From Bombardia bombarda (Eukaryota; Ascomycota; Sordariomycetes; Sordariales; Lasiosphaeriaceae), in NCBI GenBank assembly GCA_030512295.1, contig JAULSR010000002.1, positions 3,038,001-3,102,000 on the forward strand: a stretch of DNA of 64,000 nt, read 5' to 3'. The notes beneath the pieces were generated by a model, which was given only the letters and a program-made list of their open reading frames with translations, was not told the origin of the DNA and did not search any database. Position 1 is the stretch's first letter. Each line of letters begins with the position of its first letter. Of this stretch, positions 38,141 to 50,432 are shown piece after piece. Made by a program: the position numbers and the translations under genes.

Positions 38141-41100
38141 ACGGTAGGTCGAGTTCAGACCAGATTCCGTTTTCTGTTTGGGTTGGTCGGTTTTGCTTTT
38201 ATCTCTTTTTTTATTTCTTGTTCCAGCGTTTGTGGCAGGCAGCCAACATCAGACCTCACTCAGGGGGCGCTCTTTGCTCTCTGTCGAGACGACGCGACGC
38301 GTCACAAGGGGGGGAATTGAAACCTAGAACGAACACCGTTTTAGTTTAGTTGAATGGTCGGCGCGCCGCACCTAATAATAAGTTTGGCTGGAATCTGCAA
38401 TAGGTTAATGTGTGGGAGATCTGGGGAAAAAAGCCGCCCCCCATGATGTCAACCTACAACTTCCCCTTCCCCCGCGCGCTTTAAATTCCAATTGGGACGA
38501 GAACCGATGACATACATAAACATGGGGAACGTGGCTGGGGGGAAGTAAAGTCACTTGACCCTTATTGACAACTTTTGCAGTCTGAGAAAGACTGGCAATT
38601 TCCGTGGCCGGCCGTATTACTTGGTGCCGTCAACGCGTGCTCTGTGCCCGTTATGGATTGAACTGTCTCGTCTCTTGTTTTTGAGCTGTTCCGAAGTTCG
38701 ATTCGGCCGTGAGAGGGCCAAGTTCAACTTCAACCCCATGTCTGAGTCTGGTGGAACTGTGAGCAGCCGTCGTTCCTTCCGTCCAAGATGAATGAAATGC
38801 ACGGGTAGGAGCGTTTGCTCCTTCCTGTCCAGTGAGTTGATATTCGTGCCTTCCTCGAGTTACGCTTAATTGCCGATATTTTGCTTTATTTTATTTTCCT
38901 CACTTTTATTTATTGGGTATTTTATCTCTCATTCTACCTTTCTCGTCCCACCCACGCCGCCACAACATCCGATCCCTCCACGGTGGTAGACACAAGAGAC
39001 AAACCCGGTTGAGTCGAGGCTTTCCCTGTAACGTGCAGCAAAATGCAGCAGCAAATGCAGCTCGTCCTCAGTCGTCGGGTGGTTCGTTCGCTCGCGTCAG
39101 CTTGGGGGCCATCGCAACAGCAGCAACCTGCAAGTCATAAATCCTCATTTGCTCGCCAAGCGGCGGCGATCTGACCAGCGGTGCTGCCATGCACTGCGCA
39201 CGCCGTGGACCGTCCCACGCACGCACTCCCTATTCTTTGCCCCTTTCCTCTTTTGCCTTTGAAGGCGCTGCATGATCAATGGGCTAACGATGCGACCAAC
39301 CCATCATCATCAACTCGTCCCAATCACAAGAACGGCGAAGCAGCAGAGAGGCAGCAGCGAGATGCGCCACACAACATCGATCCATGACATGCCAACAGCC
39401 TGCGGCCCTTAGATTTGGGTCCGGCTGGCCTTCATCCAACGTCCCAGCATCTCGCCCCCTTTCTTTTCTCCTGGTCCCTGGCACTTGCAAGTCCCTGGGA
39501 CTAGAATCGTCGGATCTGCTTGACTCTCTCGATTGGTCCCAGCTGTTGCTCAGAGGCCTGTGTGGATATTGCTTGTGCATCGCCTACATGCACTTCGGAT
39601 GCAATCGCCCGCTCGGATCGGTGGTGTGCGAGGGCCGTTCTTGGACCACTTAGAAGCCTCGTCCACGATATACCTCTCTCCTCAATTAATGCATCAGTGA
39701 GGGCCGACCGAACAAGGCGGCGTCAGCTCACCATCTCACCTTGACCAGGACGTCCAGATGTGGGGGATAATCAGTGGCACCGTCGTTCCCCTGAGCCACC
39801 CGCCGGCGAACGAAACTAACAGGTCTGTATGAGCGGCCGTATCAGATGCCTCGGTGCTTGTCGGGTTGGGTAATGGGCCGATGTCTGAGGAGAAACCACG
39901 CCACTGTCGGTCGAGATATATCCCACAGCTCGGTTATTCTGGTCATGGGGACGGCCTTGTACTCTCCGCACGCAACTAGCAAATAGCTGTCTTGAAGCCA
40001 CGGCAACATACTTACTCCTCGGCCTCGACAACTTGGTCAAGCTCAAGTGCAGACCGAGACATGAATCTTCGCCGCGCCTCGGATTGCTGGTGTTGTGACG
40101 GCCGAGTTGCCCACAGACTTGCCGGGTAGTCATCTACTGCTTGCTTGTCTCTGGACCATAGGAAGCAGCCGCCTCATCTCGCTGACGATGGTGCAGAGGC
40201 CGTGTTGCTCGAGATGAACAGAACTCATTCACCCAACCTGCACGTCAGAGTGGCACAACGGTGAATCAATTTACCGTGTCACGAGCTCTCCCACCTATCG
40301 CGGCCTCCAATCGTGATGCTTTGTTCCGGGGACTTTGGGGATACACGGCTTCATCGGCACTCAGCTCTCACGTCTCGTGAGATCTTGGTTTTGCCCCATG
40401 TGTAACTGACACTGGCACGTTCTCGCAGGACAGGCCCACGAATAGGTGCGTCTCACGATTTGCCCACTTGGTTGACATGCCATTCGTTGATGTTGCCTTT
40501 CACCGCCAACATGACCAGTATTCATCAATCCTATCTACGGGATTTTAGACAGCTTACTAACCATGTATATAGATATACAGGCATACCTATATGGTGATTA
40601 TACTCATGTACTTTGCACTGGTGTGGGGGGGTAGGCATGCCTCCCGCCAACACGGGTGGCGGATGCCTCCCCCGGATTATGACCTGTCAGACGGCGGCTG
40701 TGGTTAATGATACCCCAAAGCTGAGGTAATCCCGAGATATGCGGATGTCAGGCAGAATAGTTGCTTGAGCGATATTATGTATGTGCTTTTTTTGTTCACC
40801 GTGCATCATCATCTTCGTTTTGAGGCTTCTGTATGCACTGTTGAAACAAAGTCACTAATGTGTCATCACAGCCTTTTCTTCAAGGTGATACCTTCGGTTC
40901 GTCCTTTGAAGCTCGGATTGACGATACGCCAATTCTTGGATGGTGACTCTCAACAAAGCCCTTTCTGATGTATACGGAGTATCTTTAAAACAAGGATCGA
41001 GTTCCCCCCGGCCGCCACCTCTCCAGGATGCCAACAAGCCTTGAGTAATCTTGTCTCGGTCCGTTCCTTTCGGCCACTACAGTGCATGGTTATTACACTC

Positions 41101-42998
41101 TTCCTCTTTACACTACCAACCCGACTCACACGTGTGGTCTGATTCGTCATCTCAAAGTGTCAAGGTATTACTCCAGGCTTTTAGTCAGATTTACGCGCGC
41201 TTGCAGCACACACAAGTCTTCTTCAAAGGGTGAGATTCGGTGAGAGCCACCAGATGGTACCGAGCAAAGGCCTTTTTGATTGGTGAATGGATTACAGATG
41301 TTGGCCAATTGGAAACCACCCATCAAGCCGTATGTAGGTGGGTGGTCTGCTGTTCGCCAGCGTCGACCCCAGGACCAATAGTTAGATCTCGGTCAACTTC
41401 CAATTCGTCAGTTGGTGTCCGACAAAGTCCACGAGTTCTCAAAATACAGATGGCGATGCACGCCCCACGCCCCACGCTCACGCTCATATCGGTAGAATTT
41501 CACGCCGTCCGTTAAATGTCAGCGCGGTGGCCTTTTGGTTACAGATTGGGGCTTACAAAGTCTGGTGAGCTTGCTTGCTTCCCTCAGTAAGGAATCAGAA
41601 CGAGACCGATCTGGAACTACCACAGTAAAACACTTGACTTGGCTGCTTACGGGTCTAGACGTCCAGACCTGCTGAAAGGTCTCCAGAGGTTGAATTTTGC
41701 CGTGATTATTTTGGTTTTATCACCAACATCCTTTCCCCTTCTGTTGGGTAATTTCATGATTCCATTCTACGGAACCACAAATACAACCGTGAAGTAGTTG
41801 GATGTCTTTGAGGTGGGCGGGCGGCTGGGACAGAGCAACAGGCCCCCTAAAACAAGAGCCAACCGACTTTCTTGGCGCGGCAGCCCCGGACCTGCCCAAC
41901 AAACTGTACCGGGGGTTTGGTTGTGACGTGCTCTGATACTTCTTTTTCAGGGTACTCGAGCTGCTCCCCCTCCCCAGGGTTCATCCCACATCCATCTACC
42001 ACAGTACACTAACTACACTTCACACCTGCCACACACCCCGCTACCCCAGTTTTGGCAACCCCAGGTATTCGATTCAGAAACAACATCTGCTAGCTGGGGG
42101 CGGGTTTCTCTCGCCTGACCGCCGTTTGTCTTGTCCTGCTGTTCGCAAGGCAGAAGGAAGAAAGGCGCACACACGCATCATCCCCTGCCCTTCCCCGCGG
42201 AGGCTAAAATATGACCGGCTAAATTGAATGCGCTGGCTGGCTGGCTGGCTGGGATCGCATCCGAGTCACTGGGATAAGCTGGGCTGTGCTATGCCTCAGC
42301 GCAGAAAATTCTGGCCGTAGTTTATCTTGCTATTAACCGGCGGAAGGCAGCTAGCTAGCTGTTGGCGGCAGACAGAGCAGAGATCAGATGGCCTGAACTT
42401 CGTATTCAGTATGTACAACTAACCTCGCTCACGGCCAATGCCGTTTCTGGCCCGAAACTTTTGATCTGCCAACGTGTGGTTGGAAACTGGGGGGGACGAC
42501 GCCGAGGCCTTTTTCTTCCTTTCAACGGCGCGCCCCTTTATCCCGTAGGCGGCCACGCACAACAACAGTACTAAATACCTGACTACCACTTGTCTGTCTC
42601 ATCGGATACACACACAAAGATGTGCCATGTAGCTGCTTCGGTTTCAACTGCAACTTGGATCTCGGAATCCAGACCATCAGACAGCAGAGCCATCTTTTCT
42701 TTTGTGCTGACTGACTGACTGACTAACTGGCCACCTAATAGACACATTACGCATAAATGACAACAGAGTCAATCTGTCGGAACAAGATGGATACTACGGA
42801 TACGTACAGATGTTCCAGCAGCTAGCCATCCATCTACCTATCCACTCATCCGCCTCCCCTGTGCTGTGCTTCTGTCTTAAGAAAGATGGGTATTACAGCG
42901 CGTACACGTGCCAGAACAGACAAGGTAAGTGAGCGGCGCCGAGGAGAGACTGCGAGCGCCATGTCATCCTCTGTTCAAGAAATAGCCACACATGTTTG

Positions 42999-43000
<2 letters not shown>

Positions 43001-43048
<48 letters not shown>
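43001..43048. repeat. GT dinucleotide microsatellite
   Basis: 24 perfect GT units, the longest dinucleotide array in the window. Confidence 0.95.
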
Positions 43049-43049
<1 letters not shown>

Positions 43050-45426
43050 GCATCGCCGCAGTGCTGGAGAGTGAAGGGGACAGACAGAACAGGACAGGGC
43101 AGGACAAGCGGGGCTGAGAAACATGCGCGCACACGTGAGGCTAACAGACAAACACAGGCAGACCGCCGGCAATGCCATAGGGCCAGAAAAGAGGGTTCGA
43201 ATTAGTTGTTCGATGACCACGATGAGTACCCAGGTACCTTGTGACGACGATCTTGAAACGGGGGAAGGGGGGGTTGGATGACACCATTGCACACCCACAC
43301 ACACACACCTTCTGTGTATACCACACCGGGGTCTGGTCTGTCTCTCCACACCACCACCACACCTACCCAGGACCAAATCATCACCGACACAAGTTTGTGT
43401 GTGTACCCATTCTCTTCGAATCAGATCCCTCGCCCGTCCACCCTCCCGACGGGCGGCGGCGCCGTACCGTACCCGGGACCGGAACCGGGGACCGCGGGGT
43501 TGAAATTTGGGGTGGTGGATGGGGTATCTTAGTCACACTCACACACTTAGACTGGTTCTTAGCACCGAAAAGGGTCCATCCCCATCAATCAATCAATCAA
43601 TCCAAATCGCGGCGTGTGCCCACTACCCAGACTAGTTCTAGGCATGAGCCGCTAGCCGCCGGCCCCCCCCCCCCCTTTTTTTTTTTCTCTAGATCCCTAT
43701 CACACATATTTACACACGCACACACCAATTCTCTGACCGCCAAGTCGGCTGTCGGAGTGGGTGGGCAGTTCATTTCTTCTTCTTTTTCTAGTCTCTAGGC
43801 AGGCAGATAGATATATGCCACAATACTAATTCTACACACTATCTAGTACCTACCTATATACTCCAATTGTCTTCTTGGCCTGGTGCCGCCCAGCCGCCCC
43901 GGATCATCTACTTACTGTAGTAGCAGTTCCAGTCTGACACTCGCTCACTACCTACCTATCTCTCTACCTACATATGTATCACATCTGATCGGCAGACTGA
44001 TATTGCCTGGGATGATGACGATGGCTAGATTGGATCTCACCTTTGCGGCGGCGGCGGGCGGCGGGCGGCGGGCTACGGCTCAGCCCTTTTCTTTTATTGC
44101 AAAGAGTACGTAGTAATCATTGATCACGAGCTGCTGTTCTGAAACAACAATCAGATCAGGGAGAGGGTTTGCAACGCCGCTGAGCTGGTTGGATTGATTC
44201 CACTTCTTTCTGTTCTCTTTCTCTCCTCAACATCTCGTAGGCTGTCCAACTAGGTACCTGGCAAACAATAATGGTGGTGCTGCGTAATGACCACCAACAC
44301 CCCCTTTCATCTCCCAGTATCATACCTATCGGTGCTGGCGCTTGAGTTGTGACGGGCTTGCTTGTTGGTCGCTTGCCCTGTCTCTTTGTGGTCCCTCCCC
44401 TTTTTTCCCCTTTTGTTTGGCAGGGAAGGACGGAGGGGGGGACATGTGCATACATATTGCAGATTGGTTTTCACTGGTAGGTACAGGTTGGTAGGTCCCT
44501 GCATATGTGAATGAGCAAACATCTTGTTACATCCTCCCCTGCCCATCATCACCCACCTGCCTACATACATGCATCCTTCCGGTAACAAGTTCAGAGCATG
44601 GCTGGCACCTGCAGGCATTTCGTTCGGCCTCGACTCGGTATTGGGAAATACAAGTCAGTGTGAATGCTCGTTTGCGAGAATAGCTCGGGGTAGGTAATTT
44701 AAATGATGAACAGTCATAATGGTTGTCTGTCTGTTGTAAACGCTTACTTATACTTACATATCTATACATATATACGTATGATGTTGTGATAGATATGAAG
44801 GAAGCACTTTACGAAGCACAGAAACGTCAAGTTAGTTCTATGCTCATCAACTGTGGGTAGTTTCTAAGAAAGGGGGTGTATGTTGTTGAAGTTCATTGCT
44901 GAGTTGTTGGTGTATCGCAGAGTTACTTACGTGTTGTTCTGTTCACCCAGAAACAGCAAGCGTCAGCACCACCGTTCATTGAGATCAACAACAACGGGCA
45001 ATGATTTTCAGGTCCCTTTTGATCTAAGGAATGATCCCATCTTTGTTTATCCTTCCTTAGAAATTCTACATAGTAGCAATGGCAAAATAATATATGGATA
45101 CCGCGACCACAGCAAAGATGGTACGTTGCTAGGGTAGATCCAAGTCATGTAAACCAAGACACTTCCTTTTTTAGAACCAAATAAAAGGGGGAACCCCGTA
45201 GTATCTAAAGCCTGTAACAACTCAATCTCCATGTCCACGCCAGAAATACCCAATCCGTCATAGATATCATATGAAATCATGATCCTAGAAGCCATCTATA
45301 GTAACCCCTGTATTTCCTTCCTCGACGTCATCACAAACACCAGGACATCTTGTATCATATTGTATCCAATCCCCCTTCCATAGCCACCCATCCAAACAAA
45401 CACCATCCATCTCTCTCTCCCCCAAG

Positions 45427-47568
45427 CTAACTCACAACCTGCACCACCGCAGCCGGTATTATCGCCACCCCAAGCGTCGACACAGCAAACTGCCATGACC
45501 ACGCCGCATTCCAAAGCGCCCGGCTGGTGACCGGCTTCCTCATCATCTCCACCTCCTCGACCGAAGTAACCTGCTCGGGCATCATGCCCAGATAGACAGC
45601 CAGCCCCAGGAGTACGCACATCCCCACCGTAGACGCCACGGCAATGAAGCGGAGCGTATTGCTCCCACCACCACCACCACCTCCTCCGCTCTGCTTCTTC
45701 CCACCAGGAGAACCGGGAGAACCGGGAGAACCGGCGCGACCGCCTTCTGATCTTCTGCTGCTGCGCCTAGAAGAAGCAGCAGCAGAAGCAGGCCGCGACA
45801 TGCGCAAGATGAAAAAGATCGCAGCAAGCTGCGAAAAGCCTATGCTCAGACAGTACTTGAACATTCTTCCTATGCATTCTGCGAACAGTGGCTTTACTGA
45901 AGCGTCACCTACCAATGAGAGACGGCGGAGAAGGAGCCATTCATCATGAAACATGTACAATCCAGCGAGGCAGACTTGCAGCATCGACAACATGTCCGTC
46001 CATGCCACACGGGTCCCGATGATGGGTATCTCAAACGAGTCAATTACGACATCTTTGCGGCAGAGCTCGATATCGTGGCGGATGAAGCATTGCAGTAGGG
46101 TCGCCAGCGCAGCGGTGTGCTGCAGGTCGGTAACGCCCAAGAGGAAGAGAGCGAGCAGGAAGACGTAGCACAGACCGTTGAGGAGACTGGCGATGAGCTG
46201 CAGTGGGATAATCGGCGGCCGTGCTGCAGTGTACGGCCTCGTCTTCGTCGTCGTTGTTGCCGTCATATTCTTCTCGCCAAGCCGCTCAACAGTGGCAAGG
46301 TCCACAATCTTCAGCCCGACATCCTTCTTGCGAGACGCCCCAGGTACCAAAACATAATCGAGCACCTGGCGTCGCGTCCCTGTTCCAATACCTGCGTAAT
46401 AGCAGCCGATCCAGCCGATGGCGTCCAGCAGGGGAAAGCTCAAAGCCATGCACTCCAGCAGCGTCCTCTTGTCCACACTATCCGCGGTAGTCGGGCTCAG
46501 GAGCAGCGTCGCGGCGGCAAACAGGAATCCGCCGTGCATAGACAGCCTCTGCGTCTTTCGCTCATTATCATGCTTCGTAACCAGCCACCGCAGGATGGGC
46601 GCCGAGATGTAGGCGCCAACCAGGCCGATCAGGACAGCCTGGAGCGAAACCCACGCGATGCTGTACACCTCGGCCTCGGAGACCAGGCGTTCTGTGCTGG
46701 CGGCCTCATATATCAAAAGGGCCGAGAGCTCGACTGAGACGAGCGCGGCGCCCATTACAATGCCAAACAGGTCGACAGTCCATGTCTCGGCAATCACTAG
46801 CTTGGCGGGCTTGTCGGTATCAATGGCTAATAGCTTGGCACGTGAGAGCTCCCCAGCCGACACCCTGAGCATGTAGATGAAGTATATGAGGAAGGCAGCC
46901 GTGTTGACATATAGAGCGACACCGCGACTCCCGCCCTGCAATGTCCACACCACAGCAACGAAGCAGCCCGTGACACGGAAGATGATGAGAGAAGAAACGT
47001 TAATGAGAGTCATCCACCAGGCGAGGCGCGGGGTGAGGCGCCCATGCATCTTGAGCAGGCGGCGGCCGTTGCTGACGAACTCGTTGACTAGGCTCGCCCA
47101 AGCAAGATACATCTGGCGGCGTGGCATGTTGAACGCGAGCAGGCCAATCATGGCGACGATGCTCAAGATGTGGTGGATAATAAGCTCGGGGATGGACGAG
47201 ATGTGCGGCAGCTCCTGGATGTAGATGACGGCGCGGCAACCCCAGCACCACTGCTCGGCAGCGTTCAGGGGGCGTACTAACCCTGCGATGTCGGTCTGGG
47301 CGGGTGTTGTGAAGAGGGCGGCCGTGCATGCTGTGATGGAGACGACCTTGAAGATGGAGCCGAGCCAGGTACCAAAGTAAAGATCGTAGCGCTTTCGAGG
47401 TTCCATTTTAAGATCCTCATACAGCTGGGGGTTAACCCTCCGCACGACATACTCGAGGACATACCTCAGCACCGGCCATGCTGTCAGCCCTGCGAGGAGA
47501 GGGACGAAGGGGACCTCGGGGCCGGTAATCGGGTTATTGATACTGCTGCAGGTAGCCTGCGATTCCAT
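45427..47568 (-). CDS. TLC-domain polytopic membrane protein
   Basis: A single uninterrupted frame of 713 residues from ATG at 47568 (context CAATAATGG) to TAG at 45427-45429. Residues about 60-235 look like a TLC (TRAM-LAG1-CLN8) domain: YDLYFGTWLGSIFKVV, the HH pair at 132-133 in LIIHHILS, then YLAWASLVNEFVSNGRRLLKMHG. TLC proteins sit in the ER or other endomembranes and act in ceramide synthesis or lipid sensing and trafficking. The key Lag1 acyl-transfer motif is not clearly present, so ceramide synthase activity should not be assumed. Hydrophobicity by eye suggests 12-15 membrane segments, far more than the usual 5-8 for a TLC protein, so the second half is an added membrane region I cannot name. 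Near 615-645 is a Ser/Arg-rich, GSPGSPGSPGG and poly-Gly linker made by in-frame DNA repeats. It is transcribed divergently from the MFS gene. Confidence 0.8.
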   Translation of the reverse strand: MESQATCSSINNPITGPEVPFVPLLAGLTAWPVLRYVLEYVVRRVNPQLYEDLKMEPRKRYDLYFGTWLGSIFKVVSITACTAALFTTPAQTDIAGLVRPLNAAEQWCWGCRAVIYIQELPHISSIPELIIHHILSIVAMIGLLAFNMPRRQMYLAWASLVNEFVSNGRRLLKMHGRLTPRLAWWMTLINVSSLIIFRVTGCFVAVVWTLQGGSRGVALYVNTAAFLIYFIYMLRVSAGELSRAKLLAIDTDKPAKLVIAETWTVDLFGIVMGAALVSVELSALLIYEAASTERLVSEAEVYSIAWVSLQAVLIGLVGAYISAPILRWLVTKHDNERKTQRLSMHGGFLFAAATLLLSPTTADSVDKRTLLECMALSFPLLDAIGWIGCYYAGIGTGTRRQVLDYVLVPGASRKKDVGLKIVDLATVERLGEKNMTATTTTKTRPYTAARPPIIPLQLIASLLNGLCYVFLLALFLLGVTDLQHTAALATLLQCFIRHDIELCRKDVVIDSFEIPIIGTRVAWTDMLSMLQVCLAGLYMFHDEWLLLRRLSLVGDASVKPLFAECIGRMFKYCLSIGFSQLAAIFFILRMSRPASAAASSRRSSRRSEGGRAGSPGSPGSPGGKKQSGGGGGGGGSNTLRFIAVASTVGMCVLLGLAVYLGMMPEQVTSVEEVEMMRKPVTSRALWNAAWSWQFAVSTLGVAIIPAAVVQVVS
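45661..45740. repeat. In-frame coding repeats of the TLC gene
   Basis: A CCA/CCT trinucleotide run (poly-Gly on the coding strand) followed by 9-bp units GAGAACCGG that encode Gly-Ser-Pro. The length is likely to vary between strains without breaking the frame. Confidence 0.8.
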
Positions 47569-48531
47569 TATTGACGAAATTCTCGCTCCTGGTCAGTCGA
47601 TAGTAGTAAGTGACCAAGAGATCTGAGGGATTGGAAAAAAGAGAACAAACTGACAGAGGATGGAGGCCCGCAGGACGCAATGGCGCAATTATAATATCTT
47701 CAGCGTAATCAGCATACAGTTAGGGCTCCTACCACACTGATGCCGCCACCTCTCCTCATTTATCACCCGAAGGAAAGACTGAGCAAGATTTTGTTATCCA
47801 TGTGGAGCTTCGTGCTCTGGAGCTTTGCTGTGGCGCAAGTTCAGAGGGTTTAGAGTTGGTGAATGTTTGATGGCGCTGGGCCTAACCCAAACTTTCCGCC
47901 TCGTGGCAGCTTCTTGCCTCTAACCGCTTTGCATATGATCACCGTAATCGGGGACGTATCCCAACAAGAGCTTGTCGATCATTCTTCATCCAAGGGTAAT
48001 GGACGGAGGGGACGGAGTGAAGAATCAAAGAAATAAACATCGGTTATGTACGGCGAAATACGCTGCCCCTTTTGTCTAAGAATTAGCACGCCACCAGATG
48101 TTGTCAAGAATGACAGAAAGCGCCGAATAGGTAGACCCAGACGTCATCCACAAGTGGCGGGAATCCGATGAAGCCAGCTAGTTATGACAGGTCGGTCCGC
48201 AAGAAGAGGCGCGTAGACTATTCCCGGAAAGCCTCCAGTGCCCAGCCCGAAGGTGGGAAGAATACCCTTTCGGGTAGTCCCAAATTCTGTAGCAGTGATG
48301 AAAGATTGAGTTTCAATACCGAGGTTGGAGTATTTACATACCTTAACCTTCGACAGCAAAGTGATCACCCTCAGAGAGTGAACCATGGCGGAATCAGAAC
48401 TTACCTCGCAAGGCACACCTCCAACGTCCTGCCACCCGACAAATAGCGAATGCACCACCCGCGGTTTCTGTTGTCCATCCGCCGTTCCCTCGCTCCATAA
48501 ATTATCTCCTCCGTTGGAATGTCCCGCTACC
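47569..48531. promoter_or_regulatory. Divergent intergenic region between the TLC and MFS genes
   Basis: About 960 bp separate the two start codons, so both promoters should lie here. The frame of the MFS gene is open back to an ATG at 48385. No binding site can be named with confidence. Confidence 0.5.
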
Positions 48532-50432
48532 ATGGGTGTAATCCACGAGAAAGACAGTAGTAACGCCAGCGTTTTGTTTCGAGATGGCGACTCGGCAGAG
48601 GTGACGATGAGCTCCTCCTCTATACTGGATCAAGGTAGGGCCTTGAAACACCGCGTTTCTCGGCCACGAGCCAGAGCAATATACGGCTTCATGTTGCTGA
48701 TGCACTTCCTGCTCGCCATCGATACCACTTCGATAGCGGTGGCTCTTCCGGTATGGCCTGATACCTACAACCTCCCACAATCATCACTCCTCTTCCTCCT
48801 CCACGCTTGAGCCAGAACGCAAGCCCCAGAGTAAACACCCATTAAACTGACCAAAACCGGCATTTCGACCGGGCCAGACCATAGCAAGGGAGATGCACGC
48901 CAGCAAAACAGCCGTCTTCAGCATGTCGACCGTCTTCTCTCTAAGCGCCACCATCTTCCAACAACCAATAGCCGAGATATCGCACGTCGTCGGCAGGAAA
49001 CCAGCCTTCCTCGTGGTCCTGGCGGTATTCGCGATGGGGTCGATAGTGGCCGCCACAGCAAACAACATGGCCGCACTTCTCGTGGGGAGATGCCTGCAAG
49101 GGTTTGCCTCGGGCGGCTCGGTCCTGGCAGCCATTGTGCTGACGGACCTCATCGAGCTCCGCGACAGAGCCACTTGGCTGTCTGTTCAGAATTCCATCCA
49201 GGCGGCCGGCCTCGTCGCTGGTCCGCTCGTGGGAGCGAGCCTCCTGCGATTATCATCGTGGGTCCGTCATTCTCAAGAGGCACTTGCACTCTAGACTGGT
49301 CTGGAAAATTGTATCGGGCTGACAAAAGAGCGGGCAGAGGTGGCTTTTCTGGATCAATTTGCCCCCTATTGCTATCTCGGCGCTTGGCCTTGGACTGCTC
49401 CTGGGCTTTGATCGACCAGAGATAGGAGTACTGGCGGGCCTGAAAAAGGTCGACTGGGTCGGGATACTCATCTTCATGCCCTCGGCGGTGGCTTTCCTTG
49501 TCCCCTTCACCATGGCAGGCATAGTCTTCCCGTGGAGCTCGTGGAAGGCAATTATGCCATTAGTGCTGGGAATCACCGGTCTCACATCACTGGCATTGCA
49601 CCAGCGATATATCGCCAAGCAGCCCATGTTCCGCGCGAGCCTCTTCCGGAAATGGGTTACCGTGTGCAGCTTCATGGGACAGGCCGTCTTTGGCGTGTGT
49701 GTCAACATGATCTTCTACTACCTCGTCGTCTTCTGGTCAGGGATCCGGGGCTTCAACGAGATGCTGACCGGCGTGGCCCTTCTCCCGGAAACCATCAGCA
49801 TCCCGCTTGCCGCCATCATATGCGGACTGACCATGCGCAAGACCGGTCACATTCGCTGGGCAGTGCTCATTGGATGGCCATTAACGTCAATATCAATAGG
49901 CCTGCTGTGGTTTATGGACGTCAGCACGCCGCTGGCGGCTCTAATCATCATCAACGTCGGCGTGGGTCTTGGCGCAGGCACCGTAGTGTCGGCGCTGAAT
50001 GTCACCATGCTGGCAACCACCAACAGGAGTGACAATGGACACGCCATGGCCATGGGCTTCCTCTTCAAGTCGGCCGGAATGTGCCTCGGCATTGCAATTG
50101 GGACAGCCGTGTTTACGGTACAGATGGAAAGTCGACTAAGCGACATTGAAGACGCCGAGATGACAGCCGAGTCTTTCCTGCGAGTTCTCAAGGAGGTGAA
50201 GCAAGACCCAGCCAGCCAGGAGGTCATTGTTCGCACGCTGAGGATCCTCTGGGCCATTTGCTCTGCGCTGTCTGGCCTGGTCGGCATACTGTGTTGTTCT
50301 TGCAAATACCCAATGCTCGAGCCACGATCGCCTGAAAAGCCAGAACAAACGGCTGAGAGCACAGTGGACATCGAGTCTGCTAGGAGCAGTGATATCGGAG
50401 GTCCTCCGGTAAAGGCCCACCAGCACGTCTGA
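48532..50432 (+). CDS. MFS drug:H+ antiporter, DHA2 family
   Basis: Exons 48532-48750, 48878-49261 and 49329-50432 sum to 1707 nt, 568 residues, the usual size for 14-segment DHA2 transporters. Across intron 1 the protein reads AIDTTSIAVALP|TIAREMHASKTAVFSM, the expected end of segment 1 and start of segment 2. Across intron 2 it reads LLRLSSW|SGQRWLFWINLPP, a strongly conserved site. A GRK loop motif is at 112-114 and an antiporter motif C-like GLVAGPLVGA follows. Intron 1 is 127 nt (GTATGG, branch AAACTGACC, CCAG); intron 2 is 67 nt (GTCCGT, CTGAC, AAAAG). Such pumps export toxins, drugs or secondary metabolites across the plasma membrane by proton antiport; substrate unknown. ATG 48532 is preferred (CTACCATGG) over the in-frame ATG at 48385, which would add 49 polar residues. 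No biosynthetic genes lie beside it, so a metabolite cluster is not supported. Confidence 0.88.

Larger units (their letters stand above)
25461..45426. other. 20-kb spacer without supportable genes
   Basis: On both strands I find only short frames with no recognisable domain, and no splice-joinable series. Composition is mixed, with many polypyrimidine and GC-rich patches. Landmarks: GTGGGC array (26075-26099); AGCC array (about 32877-32901); TGG arrays (31413-31442, 32417-32447); GGAC-type repeats (about 37768-37808); poly-G (38103-38140); GT24 (43001-43048); ATCA repeat (about 43586-43602); C/T homopolymers (about 43663-43687). The 13-mer GGTGAATAAAATC occurs at 25850-25862 and 26133-26145. 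It could contain very long leaders of the flanking genes or non-coding RNA; I see no transposon ends or polymerase or transposase fragments. Confidence 0.5.

Noticed and set aside
42893..43798. Overlapping frames through the GT array (Val-Cys or Thr-His repeats)
   Set aside because: Open only because the dinucleotide repeat lacks stops in several frames.
25461..45426. Centromere or RIP-degraded transposon region
   Set aside because: Base composition is mixed to GC-rich with no AT-rich block, terminal repeats, or transposase or reverse-transcriptase remnants.
48385..49358. MFS gene as a pseudogene broken into three frames
   Set aside because: Two introns (48751-48877 and 49262-49328) with branch points and matching phase restore a standard 568-residue DHA2 transporter with conserved motifs across both joins.
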